Source of the DNA: Neptunomonas marina
GTDB taxonomy: Bacteria > Pseudomonadota > Gammaproteobacteria > Pseudomonadales > Balneatricaceae
NCBI RefSeq assembly: GCF_004005935.1
Contig: NZ_SACQ01000001.1
Span: 186,001 to 250,000 of the forward strand
Direction: 5' to 3'
Length of the DNA stretch: 64,000 bases
The notes beneath the pieces were generated by a model that worked only from the letters and a program-made list of their open reading frames with translations, was not told the DNA's origin and made no database searches. A program made the translations under genes and the position numbers. Of the stretch, positions 44,510 to 53,311 are shown in pieces; the first letter of the stretch is position 1, and each line of letters starts with the position of its first letter.

Positions 44510-45310
44510 ATGTGTGAACTATTAGGTATGAGCGCAAATGTCCCGACGGACATCTGCTTTAGTTTTAGCGGTTTGATGCAGCGCGGTGGCGGCACCGGGC
44601 CACATCGAGACGGTTGGGGGATCGCCTTCTACGAAGGTAAGGGTGTTCGCTCATTTCACGACCCCGAGCCTAGCTGCCAGTCGCGGATTGCTCAGCTCAT
44701 CAAAGAGCATCCGATTAAAAGCCTGTCGGTGATCAGCCATATCCGCCAAGCCAACGTAGGCTCGGTCTGTTTAGAGAACACGCACCCATTTATGCGTGAG
44801 CTCTGGGGTTACACGTGGGTATTCGCACACAACGGCCAGCTCGATAAAGGCTTGTTTGATTTGCCGCTGAACTTCTATAAGCCAGTCGGTAGTACTGATA
44901 GCGAGTACGCATTTTGCTGGTTACTCGGGCAGATTCGCGAGCGCTTCCCTGAGCGGCCGGAAGATTTGGCGGCACTGAGCGACTTTATCCATCAGTGTTG
45001 CGAACAGCTGCGTGCGTTAGGCGTTTACAATATGTTGCTGTCTGACTCCTCTCTGCTCTATGCGTATTGCTCGAGCAAACTGTCATGGCTTACACGCCGC
45101 GCTCCGTTTGGTGAAGCCACGTTGATGGATGACGAACTCACCGTCGACTTTTGTAAAGAGACCACTCCAAACGATATCGTGACAGTCATAGCAACAGAAC
45201 CTCTCACCGATAATGAACAGTGGACCGCTTTGCAAAGTGGCGAGCTAGTGCTGTTTCGCGATGGTGTTGATCAGCTCCACCTGACGAGCAATGCTGTTGC
45301 GGCCGATTAA
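44510..45310 (+). CDS. yafJ: YafJ-type class II glutamine amidotransferase-like protein
   Basis: 266 residues; Cys2 after the initiator Met ([12 protein letters not shown]) is the N-terminal nucleophile typical of the Ntn fold, and [16 protein letters not shown] and FAHNGQL are the signature blocks. E. coli YafJ (255 residues) has the same layout. The family's reaction is unresolved; it resembles the glutaminase part of class II amidotransferases. It begins 10 bp after the bactofilin stop, so the three genes form one unit. Confidence 0.88.
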   Translation: MCELLGMSANVPTDICFSFSGLMQRGGGTGPHRDGWGIAFYEGKGVRSFHDPEPSCQSRIAQLIKEHPIKSLSVISHIRQANVGSVCLENTHPFMRELWGYTWVFAHNGQLDKGLFDLPLNFYKPVGSTDSEYAFCWLLGQIRERFPERPEDLAALSDFIHQCCEQLRALGVYNMLLSDSSLLYAYCSSKLSWLTRRAPFGEATLMDDELTVDFCKETTPNDIVTVIATEPLTDNEQWTALQSGELVLFRDGVDQLHLTSNAVAAD

Positions 45311-45453
45311 TCTATTAACGATGTAAGCCGGTCAGCTATCTACCGTCTGCCCTGCAGTCACACTGACACCTGATCCGCTGGCATTTAGCCAGCGTACGCT
45401 GTTACCCTTCCCACCAGATAATTTCGACAGATAAACGTCTAAAGGAACACCGT

Positions 45454-48400
45454 TTGAAAGATGCTATTGCTGCTGTTTCAGCCAAGTTTGATGAATGTTT
45501 GATCAAAGATCGTGCGGCGTTACGCCGTAAGCTGGATAAAATCGTTGAGCGCGAAGCTAAGAGCCAACCGATCGATAAGCTTGAAGCAGAGTTCGTTGCC
45601 ATGTTCGAGAAGAGTTCTCAGCTTGTAACAGAGCGAACAGCAGCCGTGGGTAAAATCGATTACCCGGACCTCCCTATCTCGCAGAAGCGCGACGAGATTG
45701 CCGCCTTGATCGAAAAGCATCAAGTTGTGGTGATCGCGGGTGAAACAGGTTCTGGTAAAACAACCCAATTGCCCAAAATCTGTATGGAGTTGGGTTTAGG
45801 GCGCTTCGGGTTGATCGGTCATACCCAGCCGCGCCGTCTTGCTGCGCGAACGGTGGCGACACGCATCGCCGATGAGTTGAAAACTGAAGTGGGCCAAATG
45901 GTCGGCTATCAAGTACGCTTTACTGATCAAGTCAGTGATGCATCGCAAATCAAGTTGATGACCGACGGTATTCTGCTGGCAGAAAGCCAACACGATCCGC
46001 TCTTTTCGCGTTACCAAACACTCATTATTGATGAGGCTCATGAGCGTAGCTTAAACATCGATTTCCTGCTGGGTTACCTTAAGCGTATTCTGCCCAAACG
46101 CCCCGATTTAAAGCTCATTATTACCTCGGCCACCATTGATCTGGAGCGATTCTCAAAACACTTTAACGACGCGCCGGTCATCGAAGTGTCCGGCCGCACC
46201 TATCCGGTTGAGGTGCTCTATCGCCCTTTGTTGAGTGAAGATGCGCAAGAGGAGCAGCAAGATCGTACCCAGCAAGAGGGTATCCTCGATGCAGTAGAAG
46301 AGATTATTCAGCTAGATAAGGGTAAAACTCAAGGGCCAAGGGATATCTTGGTTTTTCTGAGTGGAGAGCGTGAGATCCGCGAAACCGCTGAGCGTTTGCG
46401 TAAAGCGGCACTAAAAGACACGGAAATTATGCCACTGTATGCAAGGCTTAGTGTGGCGGAGCAGAATCGTATCTTTCAGGGTAAACGTGATGCCGGACGA
46501 CGAGTTGTGTTGGCAACGAACGTGGCGGAAACATCGGTGACGGTGCCTAATATTCGTTATGTTATTGACACTGGTGTGGCGCGTATCTCCCGCTACAGTT
46601 ATCGTTCGAAAGTACAGCGTCTTCCGATTGAGCCGATCTCGCAAGCTAGCGCTAATCAGCGAGCTGGCCGCTGCGGACGTATTGCTCCCGGTACGTGTAT
46701 TCGTTTGTACAGCGAAGATGATTTCCAACAGCGCCCCGAGTTCACTGATGCTGAGATTCGGCGTACCAATCTAGCGGCGGTTATTTTGCAGATGCTAAAT
46801 CTGCGCCTTGGTGATATTGCTCAGTTTCCTTTTATAGATCCGCCAGATCGCCGCTATATCAACGATGGTTTTAAGCTTCTCGAAGAGCTTGGCGCTGTCA
46901 CCACGCAGCGTAAGATGACCAGCTTAGGGAAAAAGCTCAGTAAGCTGCCTGTAGATCCTCGTATTGCGCGTATGATTGTCGAAGCTGAGCACCAAGGAGC
47001 GCTACATGAGGTGCTTATTATTGCCAGTGCGCTGAGTGTGCAAGATCCGCGCGAGCGACCGGCGGATAAAAAGCAAGCCGCCGATCAGCGTCATAAAGAG
47101 TATGAGCACGAAGACTCTGACTTCATGACGATGGTTAACCTTTGGAACCTTTACGAGGAGCAGCGTCAGGAGCTTTCTCAAAACCAGCTGCGTAAGTTCT
47201 GTACTAAACACTTCCTCTCTTTTATGCGCATGCGTGAATGGCGTGATACTCATCGGCAGTTGCATATCAGCTGTAAGCAGCTAGGCATGGCCGACAATAA
47301 AGAGCCAGCCACTTACCAAGCGGTGCATACTGCTTTATTGGCGGGATTGCTCAGCCATATGGGCTTTAAGCAAGAGAATAAAGAGTTCTTGGGAGCACGA
47401 AACCGGCGCTTCCATATTTTTCCCGCTTCAAGTCAGTTCAAAAAGCCGCCCAAATGGGTTATGGCTGCAGAACTGGTTGAGACCTCTAAATTGTATGCCC
47501 GCATGGTGGCGCGTATCGATCCCGTTTGGGCTGAACCGCTCGCAAAGCATTTGGTTAAACGATCTTACATTGAGCCTCGCTGGAACAAGAAGCGGGCGCA
47601 GGTGGTTGCGACTGAGCAAGTATCCCTGTTTGGGTTGTTGATCGTGCCCAAGCGCAACATCAATTATGGCCGCATCGATCCAGCAGTAGCCCACGAAATT
47701 TTTATCCGCTGTGCGTTAGTCGAGGGGGACTTCCATACACGAGGCCCGTTTTTCAAACACAATCGTCAACTACTTGAGCACGTTGAGCTGCTTGAAGCGA
47801 AGTCACGCCGTCGAGACCTACTGGTTGATGAAGAGACTTTATTTGGTTTCTATCATCAGAAGTTTGCAGAGCTTGATGGCAGCCATATTGTGAATGGCGC
47901 AGGGTTTGAACAGTGGCGACAGAAAGTTGAAACCGACGCCCCTAAGGCACTTTTTCTGACCAAGAGCGATATCTTGCAACGCTCTGATACTCACGTCAGT
48001 AAAGGAGCCTATCCTGATACATTGCCCCATAGAGGCGTTCAATTAAAGTTGAGTTACCATTTTGACCCCGCAGCTCCAGACGATGGTGTGTCGGTTCATG
48101 TGCCGGTCGCTTTGCTAAAGCAGCTGCCTATGATGCGTTTACCTTGGCTTGTACCAGGAATGTTACGGGATAAGTGTGAAGCGTTGCTGCGTGGGTTGCC
48201 TAAACAACTGCGTAAAAACTTCGTTCCTGTACCCGATTACGCAAATGCGGTGGCGGAAGCGATGGTTTTTGCTGATGGCGATCTATTCGAAGCGATGGCC
48301 CACCAATTACTGCGTATCGGTGGTGTGCGTATTGATCCGAATGCGTTACGTGTTGTCGCATTGGATGGTCATTATCTCTTCAACTTAAAGCTTGTGGATG

Positions 48401-49377
48401 CCAGGGGCAAGGTGATTGCCCAAAGTCGCGATTGGGAAGCGTTGTGCGCCGAGTATGGGCATCTAGCTGATGAGGAGATCAAAAGCGCACCGGGGGACCA
48501 ATGGGGTAAGAAGGGGCTTACCCGTTGGGACTTCGAAGATCTCGAAGAGAAGATACAGATTAAACAGGCAGGCGGATTGTACGTTGATGCTTGGCCTATG
48601 TTGGTTGATAGAGGGGACTCGGTTGAACTGACCGTAGCTATGTCTCCCGACCTTGCTGCAAAAAAGACGGTACAAGGTATCTGTCGCCTGATGATTTTGG
48701 CTGCAAATAGCCAAGTTCGTGCCGCCAAATCCAGCCTCAAGGCTCTAAACCAGAATCTGCTCTTCGTAAGTAAGGTCTATACTAAGAAGCAATTAGAGGA
48801 TGATCTGGTCATTGCAGCCATCAAGCGTATTGCCTGTTTAGATAAGCAGATGGTGAGAAGTCAGTCGGCTTTTAATGCCGCCTTGGCAGCGGTGAAGCGC
48901 GATCTTGTCGATACTGTGAAAGAGGTGGCGGCATTGTCTTTTGAGGTGCATCGCTCCTACCATGAGGTGCAAAAAGCGCTCAATAAACAAGTTGGATTTG
49001 ATTCAGTGACCATTTTGGGCGATATCAAGCAGCAAGTTCAACGGCTGGTCTACAAAGGGTACCTTGCCCATATATCGTGGCAAAACCTCAAAGAGTACCC
49101 AAGATATATGAAAGCTGTTGAAATCCGCTTAGAAAAATATCCTCGGGAGCTAACTCAACAAAGACACTTTAGTGAACAGTTGCAAGGCTACATGAGTCGT
49201 TATGAACAACGTGCAGAAAGCTTGCTTAAACTAGGGCAATGGGATGAGCGTTTAGATAGCTTTAGATGGTATTTGGAAGAGTATCGCGTACACCTTTTCG
49301 CACAGCAGTTAGGCACGGCTGAAGTCGTGTCTGACAAGCGCGTGAAGCAGCGTTGGAATCAGCTACAAAGTGATTAG
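45454..49377 (+). CDS. hrpA: ATP-dependent RNA helicase HrpA
   Basis: 1307 residues from TTG 45454 with AAAGGA 7 nt upstream; E. coli HrpA is about 1300. DEAH helicase core: GETGSGKTTQLP (Walker A, about residue 94), TQPRRLAART, IIDEAHERSLN (about 192), and the QRAGRCGR motif near 405. HA2 and OB-like domains and the long HrpA-specific C-terminal region (with many basic residues) follow. Reported roles include mRNA processing and rescue of stalled ribosomes. It is a single gene with a 143-bp leader. Confidence 0.95.
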   Translation: MKDAIAAVSAKFDECLIKDRAALRRKLDKIVEREAKSQPIDKLEAEFVAMFEKSSQLVTERTAAVGKIDYPDLPISQKRDEIAALIEKHQVVVIAGETGSGKTTQLPKICMELGLGRFGLIGHTQPRRLAARTVATRIADELKTEVGQMVGYQVRFTDQVSDASQIKLMTDGILLAESQHDPLFSRYQTLIIDEAHERSLNIDFLLGYLKRILPKRPDLKLIITSATIDLERFSKHFNDAPVIEVSGRTYPVEVLYRPLLSEDAQEEQQDRTQQEGILDAVEEIIQLDKGKTQGPRDILVFLSGEREIRETAERLRKAALKDTEIMPLYARLSVAEQNRIFQGKRDAGRRVVLATNVAETSVTVPNIRYVIDTGVARISRYSYRSKVQRLPIEPISQASANQRAGRCGRIAPGTCIRLYSEDDFQQRPEFTDAEIRRTNLAAVILQMLNLRLGDIAQFPFIDPPDRRYINDGFKLLEELGAVTTQRKMTSLGKKLSKLPVDPRIARMIVEAEHQGALHEVLIIASALSVQDPRERPADKKQAADQRHKEYEHEDSDFMTMVNLWNLYEEQRQELSQNQLRKFCTKHFLSFMRMREWRDTHRQLHISCKQLGMADNKEPATYQAVHTALLAGLLSHMGFKQENKEFLGARNRRFHIFPASSQFKKPPKWVMAAELVETSKLYARMVARIDPVWAEPLAKHLVKRSYIEPRWNKKRAQVVATEQVSLFGLLIVPKRNINYGRIDPAVAHEIFIRCALVEGDFHTRGPFFKHNRQLLEHVELLEAKSRRRDLLVDEETLFGFYHQKFAELDGSHIVNGAGFEQWRQKVETDAPKALFLTKSDILQRSDTHVSKGAYPDTLPHRGVQLKLSYHFDPAAPDDGVSVHVPVALLKQLPMMRLPWLVPGMLRDKCEALLRGLPKQLRKNFVPVPDYANAVAEAMVFADGDLFEAMAHQLLRIGGVRIDPNALRVVALDGHYLFNLKLVDARGKVIAQSRDWEALCAEYGHLADEEIKSAPGDQWGKKGLTRWDFEDLEEKIQIKQAGGLYVDAWPMLVDRGDSVELTVAMSPDLAAKKTVQGICRLMILAANSQVRAAKSSLKALNQNLLFVSKVYTKKQLEDDLVIAAIKRIACLDKQMVRSQSAFNAALAAVKRDLVDTVKEVAALSFEVHRSYHEVQKALNKQVGFDSVTILGDIKQQVQRLVYKGYLAHISWQNLKEYPRYMKAVEIRLEKYPRELTQQRHFSEQLQGYMSRYEQRAESLLKLGQWDERLDSFRWYLEEYRVHLFAQQLGTAEVVSDKRVKQRWNQLQSD

Positions 49378-49431
49378 AATCAATGAATCAGATGCTGTTA
49401 AGGTTTGCTAACGATTTGAGTTCCTTGGGGG

Positions 49432-49460
49432 TTGCACTGATACAATGCGTGTGCTGTAAT
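49432..49460 (+). promoter_or_regulatory. Candidate sigma-70 promoter of the porin gene
   Basis: TTGCAC and TGTAAT are separated by exactly 17 bp, about 210 bp upstream of the porin start. The long leader (49378-49677, no other gene) would give an extended 5' UTR. Confidence 0.55.
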
Positions 49461-49677
49461 GCGCCTAATTTAAATCGACGTGCCAAGGAATTTGGCGGGT
49501 TAAATAAAAAGTAATACGAATAAACAAGTGAAAGAAACCAAAAAAATATCTTTCATTTGTTTGAAATATTCGAAATGTATAGTATTTTCTTGGTTAGCTG
49601 TGTTCATTTATTTGGGCAGGCATCAAGAAAAACTAGAATTCACTACTAGTATGTTGAATATTGAAGGGGAAATGTTG

Positions 49678-50556
49678 ATGAAAAAGTCACTGATCGCTCT
49701 GGCTGTTGCTGGCGCTCTGGCTGCTCCAATGGTTGCGCAAGCTGACGCTACACTGTACGGCTCTTTGCGTGTAATGGTTGTTGACCAAGAAGACAGCGAA
49801 CTAAACGTTGCTGATAACTCTTCTCGTATCGGTATCAAAGGTTCTGTTGACACTGGTATCGACGGCGTTAAAGCTATCTACCGTGGCGAGTGGAAAGTAA
49901 ACACTGCTGACGGCGCTGACTTCGGTGCAGGTCGTCTGGCTTACGTTGGCCTGACTGGCGGTTTCGGTACTGCTGCTATCGGTCAACAGTGGACTCCTTA
50001 CTACACGTTCGTAACTGGCGCTACTGATATCCTAGACGGTAAGTCTACTGCTCCAACACAAGACGTTTTCCGTACTGGTAACGCTATCGCTTACGTTTCT
50101 CCAGAAATGGGCGGTTTCCAAGGCGCTTTGGTTGCAATCGCTGATGACAACGCTAATGGCGAAGACGTTGACGCGTACAACGTTGCAGCTAAGTACTCTG
50201 TTGCTGGTTTCACAGTTGGTGCATCTTTGCTGACAGACGAAGCGTCTGACAACGACATGACTGCGGTATCTGCTGCTTACGCTGCAGGTCCTCTATACGT
50301 TGCTGCTTTGTACCAAGACAAAGAAGCTGCTGACGTTAAGCAGTGGGAACTAGCTGGTTCTTACGCTTTCGGCGACACTAAAGTTTTGGCTAACTACATC
50401 GACTTCGACAACGACGGTAACGGTTTCGGTCTAGAAGTTCAGCAAAAACTAGGCAAGCAGTCTCGCGTATTTGCTAACATCTACGAAGTTAACGATGACG
50501 CAGAAGACATGGGCAAGAAAGACGCTATCTCTGTAGGTATGCGTGTAGACTTCTAA
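49678..50556 (+). CDS. Gram-negative general porin (Porin_4 type), highly expressed
   Basis: 292 residues from ATG 49678 with AAGGGGA 7 nt upstream; a longer frame to 49528 is excluded by the signal peptide. The signal sequence is KKSLIALAVAGALAAPMVAQA, cleaved before DATLYGSLRV, a typical porin first strand. Alternating aromatic and polar stretches form the strands, and the last residue is Phe (MRVDF), the outer-membrane sorting signal. Codons are strongly biased to GCT, GGT, GTT, AAC and GAC, as in the most expressed genes. Pore selectivity unknown. Confidence 0.93.
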   Translation: MKKSLIALAVAGALAAPMVAQADATLYGSLRVMVVDQEDSELNVADNSSRIGIKGSVDTGIDGVKAIYRGEWKVNTADGADFGAGRLAYVGLTGGFGTAAIGQQWTPYYTFVTGATDILDGKSTAPTQDVFRTGNAIAYVSPEMGGFQGALVAIADDNANGEDVDAYNVAAKYSVAGFTVGASLLTDEASDNDMTAVSAAYAAGPLYVAALYQDKEAADVKQWELAGSYAFGDTKVLANYIDFDNDGNGFGLEVQQKLGKQSRVFANIYEVNDDAEDMGKKDAISVGMRVDF

Positions 50557-50579
50557 TCTCTTAAGATTAGATAGCTCTT

Positions 50580-50605
50580 AAAAAGACTCCTTCGGGAGTC
50601 TTTTT
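50580..50605 (+). terminator. Intrinsic terminator of the porin gene
   Basis: AAAAAGACTCC / GGAGTCTTTTT with a TTCG tetraloop, 24 bp after the stop; a very stable terminator fitting a highly expressed gene. Confidence 0.96.
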
Positions 50606-50715
50606 GCGTTTATGGTATATCTGATGCTTAGCTTAGCTTGGCTAAAAACTTATAGGTTTTTATTTATCTCTGTATGACTTAAAATTGCATTTTATTTCGT
50701 ATCTAGGGCTCTGTT

Positions 50716-51426
50716 ATGTTTGCGTTCACTTATAAGCGTTTTTTTTCGGCGGTTGCAATGGTTGGTGTGATCTCGCTCCAACCTGCGAGTGCTGATAGTG
50801 ACGTAGACCCTTTAGAAGGCTTTAACCGAAGTGTTTATAGCTTCAACAAGGCCGTAGATCGTGTCGTCTACAAACCGTTAGCTCAAGCTTATACTAGCGT
50901 TACGCCAGATCTTGTTGAGAAGGGAGTACATAACTTCTTTTCGAATATTGGCGATGTCACAACATTGCTAAACAGCGTCTTACAGCTGAAAGGTGAGGCT
51001 TCAGCTATATCGTTATCGCGTATTATGTTTAATACAACCTTTGGTTTGGGTGGTGTTCTTGATGTGGCGACCCCCATGGGTTTGCGAGAACAGACCGAAG
51101 ACTTTGGTCAAACGCTTGGCTACTGGGGGGCACCATCCGGGCCTTACGTCGTTCTGCCTTTGCTCGGTCCTTCAAATGTACGAGATACCGTTGGTTTGGC
51201 CGTTGATATCAACACGGATGTTTGGGGTAGGGAAGCTAAGCCAACTGACTCTAAAAATGTGGGTACAGGATTGCGACTATTGGATCGTCGGGTTCAGCTC
51301 TTCCCCGCAGAGCGACTTGTAAGCGGAGATGAATACGTTTTCGTCCGTGATGCTTATATGCAAAGACGAGAGTTTCTTGTGCAGGATGGGCGTTTTGACC
51401 AGCAATTTGATGAGAGTGACTTTTAA
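50716..51426 (+). CDS. mlaA: MlaA/VacJ lipid-asymmetry protein without lipobox
   Basis: 236 residues. The N-terminus is a signal peptide ending ASA|DSD with no Cys, while most MlaA proteins are lipoproteins. The VDPLEGFNRSVYSFNKAVD block, DFGQTLGYWGAPSGPYVVLP and LLGPSNVRD are the family signatures. MlaA removes mislocalised phospholipids from the outer leaflet of the outer membrane and hands them to the Mla pathway. It precedes rssB by 20 bp, as in Pseudomonas. Loss of the acyl anchor would be compatible with its own outer-membrane donut, but is unusual. Confidence 0.9.
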   Translation: MFAFTYKRFFSAVAMVGVISLQPASADSDVDPLEGFNRSVYSFNKAVDRVVYKPLAQAYTSVTPDLVEKGVHNFFSNIGDVTTLLNSVLQLKGEASAISLSRIMFNTTFGLGGVLDVATPMGLREQTEDFGQTLGYWGAPSGPYVVLPLLGPSNVRDTVGLAVDINTDVWGREAKPTDSKNVGTGLRLLDRRVQLFPAERLVSGDEYVFVRDAYMQRREFLVQDGRFDQQFDESDF

Positions 51427-51446
51427 ACCAGAGCAGTGCGCGAGCG

Positions 51447-52601
51447 ATGCTTTATTTAGATGTTAAAGCGGCCCTTATTGGTTTCCCCGATGAGCTAAGC
51501 ACTGATGCTTTAAAGTCTTCCTTGAAAGGTGCTGGATTCGATCTGGTACCTGATATCTCTGATCGAGTGCCCCTATCTGATATTGGTTTGTTTGTTGTTT
51601 TTGTTTCTCTGCCTGAACAAGCGAATCTCATTCTAGAGTCATTACCATCTGACGCACTTAAAGTTGCAATCGTTCCCAACGCGCTATCTGGAGATTTCGC
51701 TTTGTTGGCGCTGCGCGCAGGTTATAGCAATGCCTTCAGCCTTGCAGCAATAGATCAGGACCTGAGTTGTTTCGAGGCATGGTTGACTACAACGTTAAGA
51801 CTTTGCCAAGCTGCAGCGGGCGGGCCGTCGTATCAAGAGCAGCTTGAAAACAGCATTGCAGAGTTGGAAGAGGACCAGCGAGCCGCCTATCAGGTGCAGA
51901 AGAAGCTGTTACCTGCTGCCTTAGAGTCGATCAATGGTCTGACTTTTCAGTATTACCTAATGCCGTCGCTTATTGTGAGCGGTGACTTTGTTGATGTGAT
52001 TAGTGTCAATGATAGCTTAACGATATTTTATCTTGCCGATGTCTCCGGCCATGGTGCATCGTCTGCACTGGTTACAGTGTTGTTAAAAAACTTAATGAGT
52101 CGTTTGGTGCGTAATTATCACAGGCGATCCAGTTTTGACATATTATCACCAAAGCATATTGCTGAGCGCATTAACAAAGAACTCGTTAGTCTCTCTTTAG
52201 ATAAACATCTGACCATCGTCATTTGTCTTTTTGATGCGAAATTGCAGACGTTGCTCTATACCGTAGCGGGACATCATCCTGCTCCTATTTTGATAACCCG
52301 TGATGCTGTGACGGAGCTCAAGTGTCAGAGTATGGCGGTAGGTCTGTTTCCTAACCCTATCTTTTCTGAGGCTAGTGTGGTGCTGCCGACAGACTTTACT
52401 TTAGTGCTTTGCTCAGATGGTGTGTTTGATCTGCTACCAGAGCAAAGCGTAGACAAGAAGCGAAAGCGCCTATCTAATTTGGTTCAGTCGATGGCGAATG
52501 ATTTTGAGTCATTATCTGACCGACTGATTCGAGTACACGAGAATAGCAACGAGCGCGCCGACGATTTAACCGTTATGCACGTATCGCGAGGCAAGTTATG
52601 A
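51447..52601 (+). CDS. rssB: RssB-type PP2C phosphatase with pseudo-receiver
   Basis: 384 residues. Residues 1-125 follow a receiver fold, but the phosphoacceptor region reads FVVFVSLPEQA with no Asp, and the acidic pair and switch Lys are also absent. A linker with ELEEDQRAAYQVQKKLLP leads to a SpoIIE/PP2C domain (about 165-380) with SGDFVDV, ADVSGHGASSALVTV, CSDGVFD and ERADDLTVMHV, so metal-binding Asp residues are kept. The neighbours mlaA, rssC and tal match the Pseudomonas rssB locus. It probably dephosphorylates RssC and so affects sigma-S; that is by homology. Confidence 0.82.
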   Translation: MLYLDVKAALIGFPDELSTDALKSSLKGAGFDLVPDISDRVPLSDIGLFVVFVSLPEQANLILESLPSDALKVAIVPNALSGDFALLALRAGYSNAFSLAAIDQDLSCFEAWLTTTLRLCQAAAGGPSYQEQLENSIAELEEDQRAAYQVQKKLLPAALESINGLTFQYYLMPSLIVSGDFVDVISVNDSLTIFYLADVSGHGASSALVTVLLKNLMSRLVRNYHRRSSFDILSPKHIAERINKELVSLSLDKHLTIVICLFDAKLQTLLYTVAGHHPAPILITRDAVTELKCQSMAVGLFPNPIFSEASVVLPTDFTLVLCSDGVFDLLPEQSVDKKRKRLSNLVQSMANDFESLSDRLIRVHENSNERADDLTVMHVSRGKL

Positions 52602-53080
52602 CTGAGGGAGCAATCTATCATGGTATTCATGATGGACACTACATTCTTCGATTTGTTGGAGATGTGAGGCTTACGTTATGTACGTCATTAGATCTGCATA
52701 TTGAAGACGCATTTGCACATCAAGAGTTTGACGACATTCTTGTGGATTTGACTGAATCAGACTGTCTCGATAGCACTACGTTAGGCTTGATCGCTAAGTT
52801 AGCAAATAAGGCGCAGATACAGGGCCTGCAAATGCCGGTATTGATCTCTACCAACGGAGACATTAATCATACATTGAAGTGCATGGGCTTTGATCAAGTG
52901 TTTGTAATGTCAGAGTGTTTGGAGTGCTCGCATTTGGCCGCTGATAAGTTAGATCTTGTTCAAGAGGCTGCTGAAGATATGCAGCAAAGAATCATCAATG
53001 CTCATCGTGTTTTAATGTCGATGAATAGGAACAACTTTGAAGCGTTCAGTAGTTTGGTGCAAACTTTAGAGAAAAGTTAG
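52598..53080 (+). CDS. rssC: STAS-domain anti-sigma-factor antagonist
   Basis: 160 residues, ATG overlapping the rssB stop. A STAS domain (about 5-105) has Ser59 in CLDSTTLGLIAK, the phosphorylation site of SpoIIAA-like antagonists. A helical C-terminal tail (about 110-160) follows, as in the Pseudomonas HsbA/RssC proteins of about the same length. The PP2C protein encoded just upstream would remove the phosphate. The target (an anti-sigma factor or a diguanylate cyclase, as for HsbA) is not in the window. Assignment of symbol rests on synteny. Confidence 0.82.
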   Translation: MTEGAIYHGIHDGHYILRFVGDVRLTLCTSLDLHIEDAFAHQEFDDILVDLTESDCLDSTTLGLIAKLANKAQIQGLQMPVLISTNGDINHTLKCMGFDQVFVMSECLECSHLAADKLDLVQEAAEDMQQRIINAHRVLMSMNRNNFEAFSSLVQTLEKS

Positions 53081-53135
53081 AACTAAAGCATTATAGGGAT
53101 ATCGAGAAATTAAGAACTTTTCCTATATTTTAAAC

Positions 53136-53311
53136 CCCGTGAAGGTCGTAACATAAGCCTTGTCAGTGAGGTTACACGGATGTACGCCAGAAGGATTTGG
53201 TGATTCAATATGGAATGAACCTCGGACAACTACAACGGGATGTTAGTAGTGACCTGCAAGGATCGCAGGGGAAGGGCTCGTAGCAGGATGCGACAGAGCC
53301 CTTTGTTTTTT
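53136..53311 (+). ncRNA. Candidate Rsm/Csr-family regulatory sRNA (RsmY/RsmZ/CsrB-like)
   Basis: About 175 nt from just after TATATT (-10, 53124-53129) to an intrinsic terminator. Eight GGA motifs occur at 53178, 53193, 53212, 53224, 53238, 53260, 53270 and 53286. Hairpins present GGA in the loop: TACA-CGGA-TGTA; CCAGA-AGGA-TTTGG; TTCA/TGAA around ATATGGAA; CTACAAC-GGGAT-GTT(A)GTAG; CCTGC-AAGGATC-GCAGG; and the terminator loop with AGGAT. This is the design of RNAs that bind and titrate CsrA/RsmA. No open frame or ribosome site fits. A GacA-box (TGTAAG-N6-CTTACA) was not found upstream, so control by a Gac-type system is unproven. Confidence 0.75.
53272..53311 (+). terminator. Intrinsic terminator of the sRNA
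   Basis: AAGGGCTC / GAGCCCTT stem with inner GTAGC/GCGAC pairing and an AGGAT loop, followed by TTTGTTTTTT. It also faces the convergent tal gene, whose stop is at 53312. Confidence 0.92.

Noticed and set aside
49528-49677. 50-residue N-terminal extension of the porin
   Set aside because: The signal peptide and RBS place the start at 49678; the extension has no protein-like pattern.
52900-53130. Search for a GacA box (TGTAAG-N6-CTTACA) before the sRNA
   Set aside because: None seen; Gac-type control of the sRNA is therefore not claimed.
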